64,000 nucleotides of DNA from JAJEFO01 sp009843725 (GTDB taxonomy: Bacteria; Pseudomonadota; Alphaproteobacteria; Rhodobacterales; Rhodobacteraceae), in NCBI GenBank assembly GCA_965243215.1, contig CBDEUJ010000004.1:1116001-1180000 (forward strand). The letters are read 5' to 3'. Made by a program: the position numbers and the translations under genes. This document shows, one piece after another, positions 28,042-35,517 of the stretch. The notes under the pieces were generated by a model that saw nothing but the letters and a program-made list of their open reading frames with translations, made no database searches and was not told the origin of the DNA. Within the stretch, counting starts at the first letter, position 1, and each line of letters begins with the position of its first letter.

Positions 28042-28267
28042 GGCGATGCGCCTGCGCCCAAGCCAGCCAGAAGTGGTGGCGTTGCGCGCCGGAATCGCCG
28101 ACATGCATGGCGCAGACACGTTCCACGACGTCCAGCAGGGACGGCTGCTCGATGCACCACCGGCGAAGCATCGTCCAGTCCGCCCAAAGTCCGCGCTCGA
28201 TGATGTCGTCGATCGCCGTCGGCGACCGCGCCGCGGAATCCGTGTCAACAAGATGGCGATGCCGCAT
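28028..28267 (-). CDS. small partner of the AbiE-like nucleotidyltransferase
   Basis: 79 residues from ATG 28267, preceded by GGAG at seven bases. Central helical segment AIDDIIERGLWADWTMLRRWC and VVERVCAMHVGD. It is of the size and position of the antitoxin-like protein found upstream of such nucleotidyltransferases, but lacks the clear winged-helix of AbiEi. Its stop overlaps the start of the downstream gene, so the pair is co-translated. Confidence 0.6.
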   Translation of the reverse strand: MRHRHLVDTDSAARSPTAIDDIIERGLWADWTMLRRWCIEQPSLLDVVERVCAMHVGDSGAQRHHFWLAWAQAHRHASS

Positions 28268-28890
28268 GTCCCGCTCCGGTTCACGGTGGAGTGACGGCGC
28301 CTGCCGTCGCTCCGAGAATAACCTTGACAAGCCGAATGCTCAAGGTCGTCACGCCGGACGCAGATGTCGCTGCGCGAGGGAGGATTCTCGGAGTCGTGGC
28401 CTTTCTGAGCAACCGCTTCGCTCCGGGCTATCTTGGTGAAATTGACCAGTGCCTTGGCTGACATTCGGGTGGCAGGCCCCGCTGGCTTGTTCGCAGAATC
28501 ACGCCAGGCAGGAACATCCAGCCAACATCCGGACTTTGGAGTCAGGCGGCTCGCCCCCTGCTTGAACGGTGCAATGCCATTGGGAACCGCCAGAGTCGCC
28601 GAAGCGAATTCCGCGTGTCCTCGGTGCCTTTGCCCAACCTTGACGCCACGTGGTGCCCAGCGCCATCCCGTCCCTTCCGGTTGAGCGCGCGCACTACAGA
28701 GAAGCCGCCTCACCCGATCGTGCAAAGCATGAGCGCGAAACCCGATGCCAAGGCACTCGAGATCAAATCCGCTGCCGAGAATTGAACTCCGGACGTCTTC
28801 CTGAACCCCGGCCGTCCATCCGTCGGCTTGCGCACCTGGTGGCTCGCAGGCTAACTGCGTGGGCGTTCACCCCATGCAGCAGGACGCCCC
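28268..28890. other. 623-bp gene-poor stretch holding repeat copy 2
   Basis: It separates the divergent AbiE-like pair from the valine operon. Long ORFs run through it on the minus strand but their products are compositionally odd and unrecognisable. The last 280 bases contain the second dispersed repeat; the valine operon promoter must lie within or beside it. Confidence 0.4.
28611..28850 (+). repeat. dispersed direct repeat, copy 2
   Basis: It aligns with 20182-20420 in the same orientation, with one short indel near 28655. It ends 40 bases before the acyl-CoA dehydrogenase start. See copy 1 for the shared blocks. Confidence 0.8.
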
Positions 28891-30033
28891 ATGGACTTTT
28901 CGCTCAGCGACGAGCAGCACGCAATCTACGACACGGCCCTGACGTTTGGCGCCGACAGGATCGCGCCGAATGCGCTGGACTGGGAGATGGATGGCACCAT
29001 TCCCCGAAACCTGTGGCTCGACATCGGCGAGCTGGGATTCGGCGGCCTGAACATCTGCGACGAGGCAGGCGGTGCCGGACTCAACCGCCTGGATTCAACG
29101 CTTGTGTTCGAAGCCCTTTCCGGGGCCTGCGCTTCGGTTGCAGCGTTCCTCTCGATTCACAACATGTGTGCCCGGATGATCGAGTCCCTTGGCAGCGAAG
29201 AGTTGAAGAACCGAGTCCTGCTGCCGGTCATCAAGATGGAGACCTTGCTCTCCTACTGCCTGACCGAACCTGGCTCGGGATCCGACGCCGCAGCCCTTCG
29301 CGCCCGCGCGGAGCGCACGAATGAAGGATGGCAGATTTCCGGGACAAAGGCGTTCATCTCGGGCGGCGGATACTCGGACGCGTACGTGGTCATGGCGCGC
29401 ACCGGAGGCAAAGGCGCCGACGGCATCTCGGCCTTCCTGCTGGACAGCGGCGTGACGGGCCTGACATTCGGCGGCCTTGAGCAAAAGATGGGCTGGCGCA
29501 GCCAGCCGACGCGCCAGGTCCAGATGGACAATTGCGCCGTGCCGGCCGGCAACCTGCTGGGAAAGGAAGGCGAAGGATTCAAGTACGCGATGGCGGCGCT
29601 CGACGGCGGACGCCTGAACATCTCCGCCTGCTCGCTGGGCGCCGCGCAAAGCGCGCTGGACAGGACGGTCGCCTACATGTCGGAGCGGCAGGCCTTCGGC
29701 CAACGCCTCAGCCAGTTCCAGGCACTTCAGTTCAAGATCGCCGATTGCGAGATCGAGTTGCAGGCCGCACGCACCTTCCTTCGCCATGCCGCCTGGGCAC
29801 TCGATACTGCGCGGCCTGACGCTACGAAACGCTGCGCGATGGCCAAGGCCTTCGTGACCGAAGCCGCATCGCGCATCGCGGACACCTGCCTGCAGCTTCA
29901 TGGCGGATACGGCTACCTCGCCGAATACGGAATTGAGAAGATTGTCAGGGACTTGAGAGTGCACCGCATTCTGGAAGGTACGAGCGAGATCATGCGGGTC
30001 ATTGTCGCGCGCCACCTGACGGCGGACTCATGA
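28891..30033 (+). CDS. acyl-CoA dehydrogenase, isobutyryl-CoA dehydrogenase-like
   Basis: 380 residues, FAD-dependent. Features: MDFSLSDEQ opening, SYCLTEPGSGSDAAAL and ISGTKAFISGGG for FAD/substrate contacts, RQAFGQRLSQFQALQFKIAD, LQLHGGYGYLAEYGIEK, and the catalytic Glu in ILEGTSEIMR. It oxidises a short branched acyl-CoA. Position before a 3-hydroxyisobutyryl-CoA hydrolase and 3-hydroxyisobutyrate dehydrogenase makes isobutyryl-CoA the likely substrate. It overlaps the next gene by four bases. Confidence 0.92.
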   Translation: MDFSLSDEQHAIYDTALTFGADRIAPNALDWEMDGTIPRNLWLDIGELGFGGLNICDEAGGAGLNRLDSTLVFEALSGACASVAAFLSIHNMCARMIESLGSEELKNRVLLPVIKMETLLSYCLTEPGSGSDAAALRARAERTNEGWQISGTKAFISGGGYSDAYVVMARTGGKGADGISAFLLDSGVTGLTFGGLEQKMGWRSQPTRQVQMDNCAVPAGNLLGKEGEGFKYAMAALDGGRLNISACSLGAAQSALDRTVAYMSERQAFGQRLSQFQALQFKIADCEIELQAARTFLRHAAWALDTARPDATKRCAMAKAFVTEAASRIADTCLQLHGGYGYLAEYGIEKIVRDLRVHRILEGTSEIMRVIVARHLTADS

Positions 30034-31073
30034 ACGAAATCATCTTGCGTCAGGAAGGGCTCGCAGGGCGCGTGACACTGAACCGTCCAGGTGCGTTGAA
30101 CGCCATCACGCTGCCCATGATCCGAGCCTTGAAGGAAGCGCTTGCCCGGTGGACGACAGACGACGGAATTGTCCTGATCCTGATTGACGCGACCGGCCAA
30201 AGAGCGTTCTCGGCAGGCGGTGACATTGCGGACATGCACGACGCGCTTGCACGTGGCGAACACGAAACCGCCCGACGCTTCTGGCGAGAGGAATACCGAC
30301 TGAACGCCACTCTCGCCAACTTCCCGAAGCCGATCGTTACCCTTCTAAACGGCTTCACCATGGGCGGCGGCGTCGGTCTCGGCTGTCACGCATCGCATCG
30401 TGTCGTCGGCGACAGTTCCCGGATCGCGATGCCGGAATGCGGAATCGGGCTCGTGCCGGACGTCGGCGGGTCGCTGCTGTTGGCGCGAGCGCCGGGACGT
30501 GCAGGCGAGTATCTCGGCACTACAGGAACTCGCATGGGTCCCGGAGACGCAATCTTTGCCGGTTTCGCCGACCGTTACGTTCCGGAAGAAACGTGGCCGG
30601 ATCTGACGGCACGTCTTGAAGCGTCGGGCGATCCCGCCGAAATCGAACGCGTCGCACGCCCGGCGCCGGAAAGCCCGCTCGCGGCGGCCGAAGCCGAAAT
30701 CAACCGGCACTTCGCGGGCGAGGCCTTCCGTGACATCCTCGAATCCCTGGCACGGACGGAAGACGATTGGTCGCGCGAGACACTGGCACGGCTTGAGCCG
30801 CATGCACCTCTCTCCCTCGCCGCGACGATCGAGCTTGTTCGCCGCGCACGGACTGCCAGCAGGATCGAGACGGCTCTCGCCAACGAATACCGGTTCGCGC
30901 ATCGGGTGACCGAGCAGGGGGACTTTCTCGAGGGCATTCGCGCGGCCGTGATCGACAAGGACAGGTCGCCCAGCTGGGTGCATGCTTCACTTGGCGCCGC
31001 CACGGCGAAGGAAGTCTCCGACATGCTCAGCTCGCTTGGAACGGAAGAACTGAAACTGGAGGATGTCTCATGA
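30030..31073 (+). CDS. 3-hydroxyisobutyryl-CoA hydrolase (enoyl-CoA hydratase fold)
   Basis: 347 residues, longer than plain enoyl-CoA hydratases because of the HIBCH C-terminal extension. Crotonase motifs: RVTLNRPGALNAIT, AFSAGGDIADMHDA (CoA and oxyanion loop), FTMGGGVGLGCHASHRV and MPECGIGLVPDVGGS with catalytic Glu/Asp. WVHASLGAAT near the end corresponds to the HIBCH tail. It hydrolyses 3-hydroxyisobutyryl-CoA in valine breakdown. Overlaps by four bases at both ends. Confidence 0.9.
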   Translation: MNEIILRQEGLAGRVTLNRPGALNAITLPMIRALKEALARWTTDDGIVLILIDATGQRAFSAGGDIADMHDALARGEHETARRFWREEYRLNATLANFPKPIVTLLNGFTMGGGVGLGCHASHRVVGDSSRIAMPECGIGLVPDVGGSLLLARAPGRAGEYLGTTGTRMGPGDAIFAGFADRYVPEETWPDLTARLEASGDPAEIERVARPAPESPLAAAEAEINRHFAGEAFRDILESLARTEDDWSRETLARLEPHAPLSLAATIELVRRARTASRIETALANEYRFAHRVTEQGDFLEGIRAAVIDKDRSPSWVHASLGAATAKEVSDMLSSLGTEELKLEDVS

Positions 31074-31951
31074 AAGTCGGATTCATCGGCCTCGGCAACA
31101 TGGGAGCGCCCATGGCGCGCAATCTCGCTGCAGCGGGTCACGACGTGGCAGGATTCGACATCTCGGCGCAAGTCCCCGAAGGCATCGACGCGGCCGCCAC
31201 GGCCGCAGTCGCCGTGGCGGCCCGGGAAGTGGCCATCACGATGCTGCCCGACGGAGAGATTCTTCGCAGCGTCGCACACGAGATCATCCCGGCGATGGAA
31301 CCTGGGGCGATCATGCTGGACTGCTCCACCGTTGACGTGGAGAGCGCGAGAGCGGTGGCCGAACAGGCGCGGTTGGCAGCGGTGCATGCGCTCGATGCAC
31401 CGGTCTCAGGCGGCATTGGCGGAGCCGAGGCGGGCACGCTGACCTTCATGGTGGGAGGATCCGAGGATGCCGTGAGTGCCGTCGCGCCGCTCCTCGACGT
31501 CATGGGGCAAAAGGCCGTGCATTGCGGACCCTCCGGAAACGGCCAGGCGGCGAAGATCTGCAACAACATGATCCTCGGCGCGACCATGATAGCCACCTGC
31601 GAAGCCTTTGCGCTGGCCGACAAGCTCGGCCTCGACCGGCAGGCGATGTACGATGTCGTCTCCACGTCCTCGGGATACAGCTGGACCATGAACGCCTATT
31701 GCCCGGCGCCGGGCATCGGCCCCGCCTCGCCGGCAGACAACGACTACCGGCCGGGATTCGCGGCGGAACTCATGCTGAAGGACTTGCGCCTTTCCCAGCA
31801 AGCGGCCGAGGCCGTCAACGCCGACACCCCGATCGGAGCGCATGCAACCGAGATCTATTCTTCCTTCGTCGAAGACGAGGGCGGGAAGGGCAAGGACTTC
31901 TCCGCGATGCTGCCCAGGTTCGTCGCGCGGAGCCGGCCCGCAGCCCGATAG
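31070..31951 (+). CDS. mmsB: 3-hydroxyisobutyrate dehydrogenase
   Basis: 293 residues. The N-terminal Rossmann domain opens with VGFIGLGNMGAPMARNL, and DAPVSGGIGGAEAGTLTFMVGG and GQAAKICNNMILG (catalytic Lys) are hallmarks of beta-hydroxyacid dehydrogenases. It oxidises 3-hydroxyisobutyrate to methylmalonate semialdehyde with NAD. Last gene of the three-gene valine operon; all junctions overlap, indicating strict co-translation. Confidence 0.94.
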   Translation: MKVGFIGLGNMGAPMARNLAAAGHDVAGFDISAQVPEGIDAAATAAVAVAAREVAITMLPDGEILRSVAHEIIPAMEPGAIMLDCSTVDVESARAVAEQARLAAVHALDAPVSGGIGGAEAGTLTFMVGGSEDAVSAVAPLLDVMGQKAVHCGPSGNGQAAKICNNMILGATMIATCEAFALADKLGLDRQAMYDVVSTSSGYSWTMNAYCPAPGIGPASPADNDYRPGFAAELMLKDLRLSQQAAEAVNADTPIGAHATEIYSSFVEDEGGKGKDFSAMLPRFVARSRPAAR

Positions 31952-32067
31952 GATCGCCTTGAAACCCGCGCCATGAGATTTCCCGCCAAGGGCATGCGCC
32001 CGACCGGCAGCGCCGCGGACGGGTGATCAACGCGCCAGCCGACGCGAAGGTTCCAGTCCGGTGCCCG

Positions 32068-33081
32068 TCAGTGACCCGACTTCTTCTCGGGAAAGAAGAT
32101 CGAGAGAAACGGCATGACGGCGCGCGTGACGAGCGGAATCAGGAACAGGCCAAGCGCGAGCCCGACAATCCCGTCAAGCGTCGCGGTCACGACCCATTTC
32201 ACGAAGCCGCCGGCCACGCCGATGGCTTCGGCCGCCGTGGCGGCAACCCCCTTGATCAGGTCGTAGGGCGCATGCCAGTTCAGGACCTCCAGCCCGTGCA
32301 CGATGATGTTGCCGCCGACCCAGAGCATGGCCGCTGTGCCCACGATGGAAATGATCGTCATCAACCGGGGCATGAACTTGACCATCCAACGGCCAAAGCT
32401 GCGTGTCGCCGCCAGTTGCCCGACCTGGGACAGTTTCAGGCCGGCGTCATCCATCTTCACGAGCAACGCCACGGTGCCGTACACGAGCGCGGTGATCCCG
32501 ATCGCGACCACTGCCAGCACGAGGCCCGCCGAAACAAGGCTGTCCGTGTCGACCGCAGCGAGAGAGATCGTCATGATCTCCGCCGACAGGATGAAGTCTG
32601 TCTTGATGGCGCCCTTCACGCGCTGCTCCTCAAGGTGGGCCGCGTCAAGGGATTCGGGTTCCACATGCCCGGTTTCGGGATGCGGATGAAACGCGTGCCA
32701 CACCTTCTCGGCACCCTCGAAGCAGAGGTAGCAGCCGCCAAGCATGAGAAGCGGCGTCACGAGCCACGGCAGGAACGCATCCAGCAGGAGCGCCAGCGGC
32801 AGCAGGATGACAAGCTTGTTGAAGAACGACGCCCGGGCAATCTTCCAGACGACGGGGAGTTCTCGCGCCGCAGGCAGGCCAGTGACATACTTTGGCGTCA
32901 CCGCCGCATCGTCAATGACCACACCGGCCGCCTTCGCGCCGGCCTTTGCGGCGTCGTCCACGATCGTTGCACCCACCTTTGCACCGACTCGTGCCGCCTG
33001 CCCGGCCAGGTCATCGACCTGTGAAGCCGTCAGCTTGACGATTGCGGCGACATCGTCGAGCAGCGCCAGCAGTCCGCTCAT
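32068..33081 (-). CDS. DUF808 family inner-membrane protein (YedI-like)
   Basis: 337 residues, starting MSGLLALLDDVAAIVKLTA as in the family, followed by the Ala/Val-rich segment with GVVIDDAAVTPKYV. Multiple hydrophobic segments include KLVILLPLALLLDAFLPWLVTPLLMLGG and GLVLAVVAIGITALVYGTVALL. The His/Glu-rich loop after VWHAFHPHPETGH is typical. No biochemical function is established. ATG 33081 is preceded by GAGG; an upstream in-frame start would only add a poorly conserved stretch. Convergent with mmsB. Confidence 0.9.
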   Translation of the reverse strand: MSGLLALLDDVAAIVKLTASQVDDLAGQAARVGAKVGATIVDDAAKAGAKAAGVVIDDAAVTPKYVTGLPAARELPVVWKIARASFFNKLVILLPLALLLDAFLPWLVTPLLMLGGCYLCFEGAEKVWHAFHPHPETGHVEPESLDAAHLEEQRVKGAIKTDFILSAEIMTISLAAVDTDSLVSAGLVLAVVAIGITALVYGTVALLVKMDDAGLKLSQVGQLAATRSFGRWMVKFMPRLMTIISIVGTAAMLWVGGNIIVHGLEVLNWHAPYDLIKGVAATAAEAIGVAGGFVKWVVTATLDGIVGLALGLFLIPLVTRAVMPFLSIFFPEKKSGH

Positions 33082-33190
33082 GCATGCACCTCGAATTTGC
33101 CTTAACCCGTCGCCTGATTGACACAACCGGCGAGTGCCCCTCAACCCCCACGTCAATCCCCTTGGCCACCCGCAGGCGCCCGAGAACCTG

Positions 33191-33652
33191 TCAGATCGGC
33201 AAGGCCGTCGTGGACTTGATCTCTTCCATCGAAAGCAGCCCCGTCACGTTGTATATCTCGACCTCCGAGATCAGGGCCTGGTAGAACTCGTCATAGGCGC
33301 GCGCGTTCCGGACCCGCACCTTCAGGACATAGTCGACGTCACCGGCCAGCCGATGCGCCTCGAGCACTTCGGGCCTCGACATGAGAGCTTCAAGGAACCG
33401 GGCCTGCCACTCCGCCTCGTGGGCCGAGGTGCGGACCAGAACGAAGAAGCAGGCCTCGAGACCAAGCTTTTCCGCGTCAAGAACGACTGTTTGCTGCCCG
33501 ATCACGCCTGATTCGCGCATCTTGCGAATCCGGTTCCAGACCGGCGTCTTCGATGACCCGACCGTGCGCGCCACCTCGTCCAGGGACTGGCTTGCGTCCC
33601 GTTGCAGCTCGCGCAGGATTTTCCTGTCCAGATCATCAATTCGCACTGCCAT
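33191..33652 (-). CDS. Lrp/AsnC family transcriptional regulator
   Basis: 153 residues from ATG 33652 (a further ATG at 33679 adds nine). The N-terminal helix-turn-helix reads DDLDRKILRELQRDASQSLDEVARTVGSS; the C-terminal RAM ligand-binding domain contains AHRLAGDVDYVLKV. It lies divergent from the sulfur-assimilation operon, with a symmetrical element between them, so it probably controls that operon, perhaps with cysteine or a related amino acid as ligand (inference). Confidence 0.93.
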   Translation of the reverse strand: MAVRIDDLDRKILRELQRDASQSLDEVARTVGSSKTPVWNRIRKMRESGVIGQQTVVLDAEKLGLEACFFVLVRTSAHEAEWQARFLEALMSRPEVLEAHRLAGDVDYVLKVRVRNARAYDEFYQALISEVEIYNVTGLLSMEEIKSTTALPI

Positions 33653-33702
33653 TCCCGTCGTCTCCCGAAATCCCGACACCCGTCTTTCATTCCGGGAAAT
33701 TT

Positions 33703-33764
33703 AGAACATGCGTCCCTAATTGCAAGTTCAGGCTGCACAAACTTGGGAAAAAATTCTATGTTCT
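33703..33764. promoter_or_regulatory. nested dyad between the Lrp-type gene and cysG
   Basis: AGAACAT (33703) pairs with ATGTTCT (33758), and inside it CAAGTT (33723) pairs with AACTTG (33740). Both dyads share a centre near 33734. Lrp-family octamers bind extended symmetrical sites, so this is a good operator candidate for the divergent promoters. It ends 19 bases before the cysG start codon. Confidence 0.6.
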
Positions 33765-33783
33765 GACTCGAAGTGGAGTGATG

Positions 33784-35178
33784 ATGAAGCATTTCCCGAT
33801 CTTCCTGGATGTCGAAGGCCGCGACATCGCCGTCTCGGGCGGGGATGAGGCCGCGTTGGCAAAGCTGCGGCTCCTGGCGAAGTCGGATGCCAGGCTCGCG
33901 GTGTATTCCGCGGCCCCTCACGCCGACATCCGCGACTTGGCCGCCAGTGGCAAGCTGACGCTGGTGCCCCGGGCCATCGAGGCCGCGGACCTGGCCGGCA
34001 AGGTGCTGGTCTACGTTGCAAACGAAGACGCGAACGAGGACAGGCGCGTCGTGACACTTGCCCGCAAGGCTGGGATCCTGGTCAATCACGTGGACAATCT
34101 GGAGTCCTCGGATTTCATCACGCCGGCCATCGTGGACCGCGACCCGGTGGTGGTGGCCATCGGAACCGAAGGCGCCGCACCAGTGCTGGCGCGCGCGATC
34201 AAGGCCGAGCTGGAAGAGAGCCTGCCTCCGGCACTTGGGCCTCTCGCCAGGGTCGCAAAGGGATTTCGCCAGATGGCGAAGTCGCTGCCCTTCGGCCGAC
34301 GTCGCCGGACATTCTGGTCGGACTACTATTCACGGGTCGGCCCGCGCGCCTTTGACAGGGGCGGCGAGGCCGCCCTGGCCGGCGCCCTGGAACGCTTGCT
34401 GGCGGAACACATGAACGCAAGCCCCGACATCGGGAGCGTGACCTTTGTCGGATCGGGTCCGGGCGATCCGGAGCTTCTCACCCTCAAGGCGAGGCGCGCG
34501 CTGCACGACGCCGACGTCGTGATCCATGACAGGCTGGTGACGCCCGGGATCCTGGACCTTGCGCGACGGGAGGCACTCGTCGTGAACGCGGGCAAGCAGG
34601 GATTTGCCCCGTCGACGCCGCAGGCCGACATCAACGCCATGCTGGTCCGGCACGCTTCGGAAGGACGCCGAGTCGTGCGACTCAAGTCCGGCGACGCGAC
34701 CGTCTTCGGCCGGCTCGACGAGGAAATCGATGCCTGTGCCGCAGCCGGCGTTTCCTGCTCCGTGATCCCGGGCATAACCGCGGCCTCCGCCGCCGCTGCA
34801 GGCATCGGTCGAAGCCTCACGCGTCGCGGACGCAACTCGAGCGTGCGGCTGATAACCGGTCACGACATCGAAGGCTATGCGGAACATGACTGGCGGGCAC
34901 TCGCCCGCCCGGGCGAAGTCGCCGCAATCTACATGGGAAAGAAGTCCGCCCGCTTCCTCCAGGGAAGGCTGATGATGCACGGCGCAGCGCCGGACACCCC
35001 CGTCGCCATCGTCGAAAGCGCCACGCGCGCCGACCAGCGCATCATTGCATCCGAACTGGCATACCTGTCCGAAGACATCGCCGCGGCCGGCATGACGGGA
35101 CCGGCCCTGGTTATCTGCGGTCTCGCACCCCGCGAAGCCGAAGCCGTCGCCCGCCCAAAGAGGGAGATCGCCCTATGA
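33784..35178 (+). CDS. cysG: siroheme synthase (uroporphyrinogen methyltransferase / dehydrogenase / ferrochelatase)
   Basis: 464 residues, the full CysG layout. Residues 1-215 are the Met8-like precorrin-2 dehydrogenase/ferrochelatase (HFPIFLDVEGRDIAVSGG, then ITPAIVDRDPVVVAIGTEG). Residues 216-464 are the SAM methyltransferase (VGSGPGDPELLTLKARRAL, RLKSGDATVFGR, VIPGITAASAAAAG). It supplies siroheme for the sulfite reductase two genes downstream. GGAG at 33775-33778 favours the ATG at 33784 over that at 33781. Overlaps DUF2849 by four bases. Confidence 0.95.
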   Translation: MKHFPIFLDVEGRDIAVSGGDEAALAKLRLLAKSDARLAVYSAAPHADIRDLAASGKLTLVPRAIEAADLAGKVLVYVANEDANEDRRVVTLARKAGILVNHVDNLESSDFITPAIVDRDPVVVAIGTEGAAPVLARAIKAELEESLPPALGPLARVAKGFRQMAKSLPFGRRRRTFWSDYYSRVGPRAFDRGGEAALAGALERLLAEHMNASPDIGSVTFVGSGPGDPELLTLKARRALHDADVVIHDRLVTPGILDLARREALVVNAGKQGFAPSTPQADINAMLVRHASEGRRVVRLKSGDATVFGRLDEEIDACAAAGVSCSVIPGITAASAAAAGIGRSLTRRGRNSSVRLITGHDIEGYAEHDWRALARPGEVAAIYMGKKSARFLQGRLMMHGAAPDTPVAIVESATRADQRIIASELAYLSEDIAAAGMTGPALVICGLAPREAEAVARPKREIAL

Positions 35179-35513
35179 GCCGCCACCGTCATTCTCCGAA
35201 AGTCGTCACCGCCAGTTCGCTTCTTGCAGGAGACACGGTGTGGCTGACCGCCGACGACCGCTGGACGCGCAAGATGTCGGAAGCCGAGCTCCTCGAGGAC
35301 GAGGCGGTCGCCGAAGACCGGCTTCTCTTCGCGATCTCGCAGCACGACCTTGTCGTCGGGGCCTATCTGGCCGACGCCGCTGCAGGCAAGAACGGCCCGG
35401 TTCCTGTCCATGTTCGCGAAACGCTGCGTTCGAAGGGTCCCTCAAACTACTTCCACGGCAAGCAGCAACGGGAACGGCCCGTCGCCCTGGCAAGTTGCTT
35501 CGAAAGGGCATGA
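35175..35513 (+). CDS. DUF2849 domain protein of the sulfite-reductase operon
   Basis: 112 residues. Core VVTASSLLAGDTVWLTADDRW and FAISQHDLVVGAYLADA matches DUF2849, a small cytoplasmic family of Alphaproteobacteria nearly always found between cysG and the sulfite/nitrite reductase gene. Function unproven; the fixed position suggests a role in reductase maturation or regulation. It overlaps cysG and ends four bases before cysI. Confidence 0.88.
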   Translation: MSRHRHSPKVVTASSLLAGDTVWLTADDRWTRKMSEAELLEDEAVAEDRLLFAISQHDLVVGAYLADAAAGKNGPVPVHVRETLRSKGPSNYFHGKQQRERPVALASCFERA

Positions 35514-35517
35514 GCCG

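Noticed and set aside
28268..28725. Upstream extension of the AbiE-like ORF to 475 codons
   Set aside because: The first 228 codons show no conserved sequence and run through the repeat copy 2 and the small partner gene; the nucleotidyltransferase starts at 28041.
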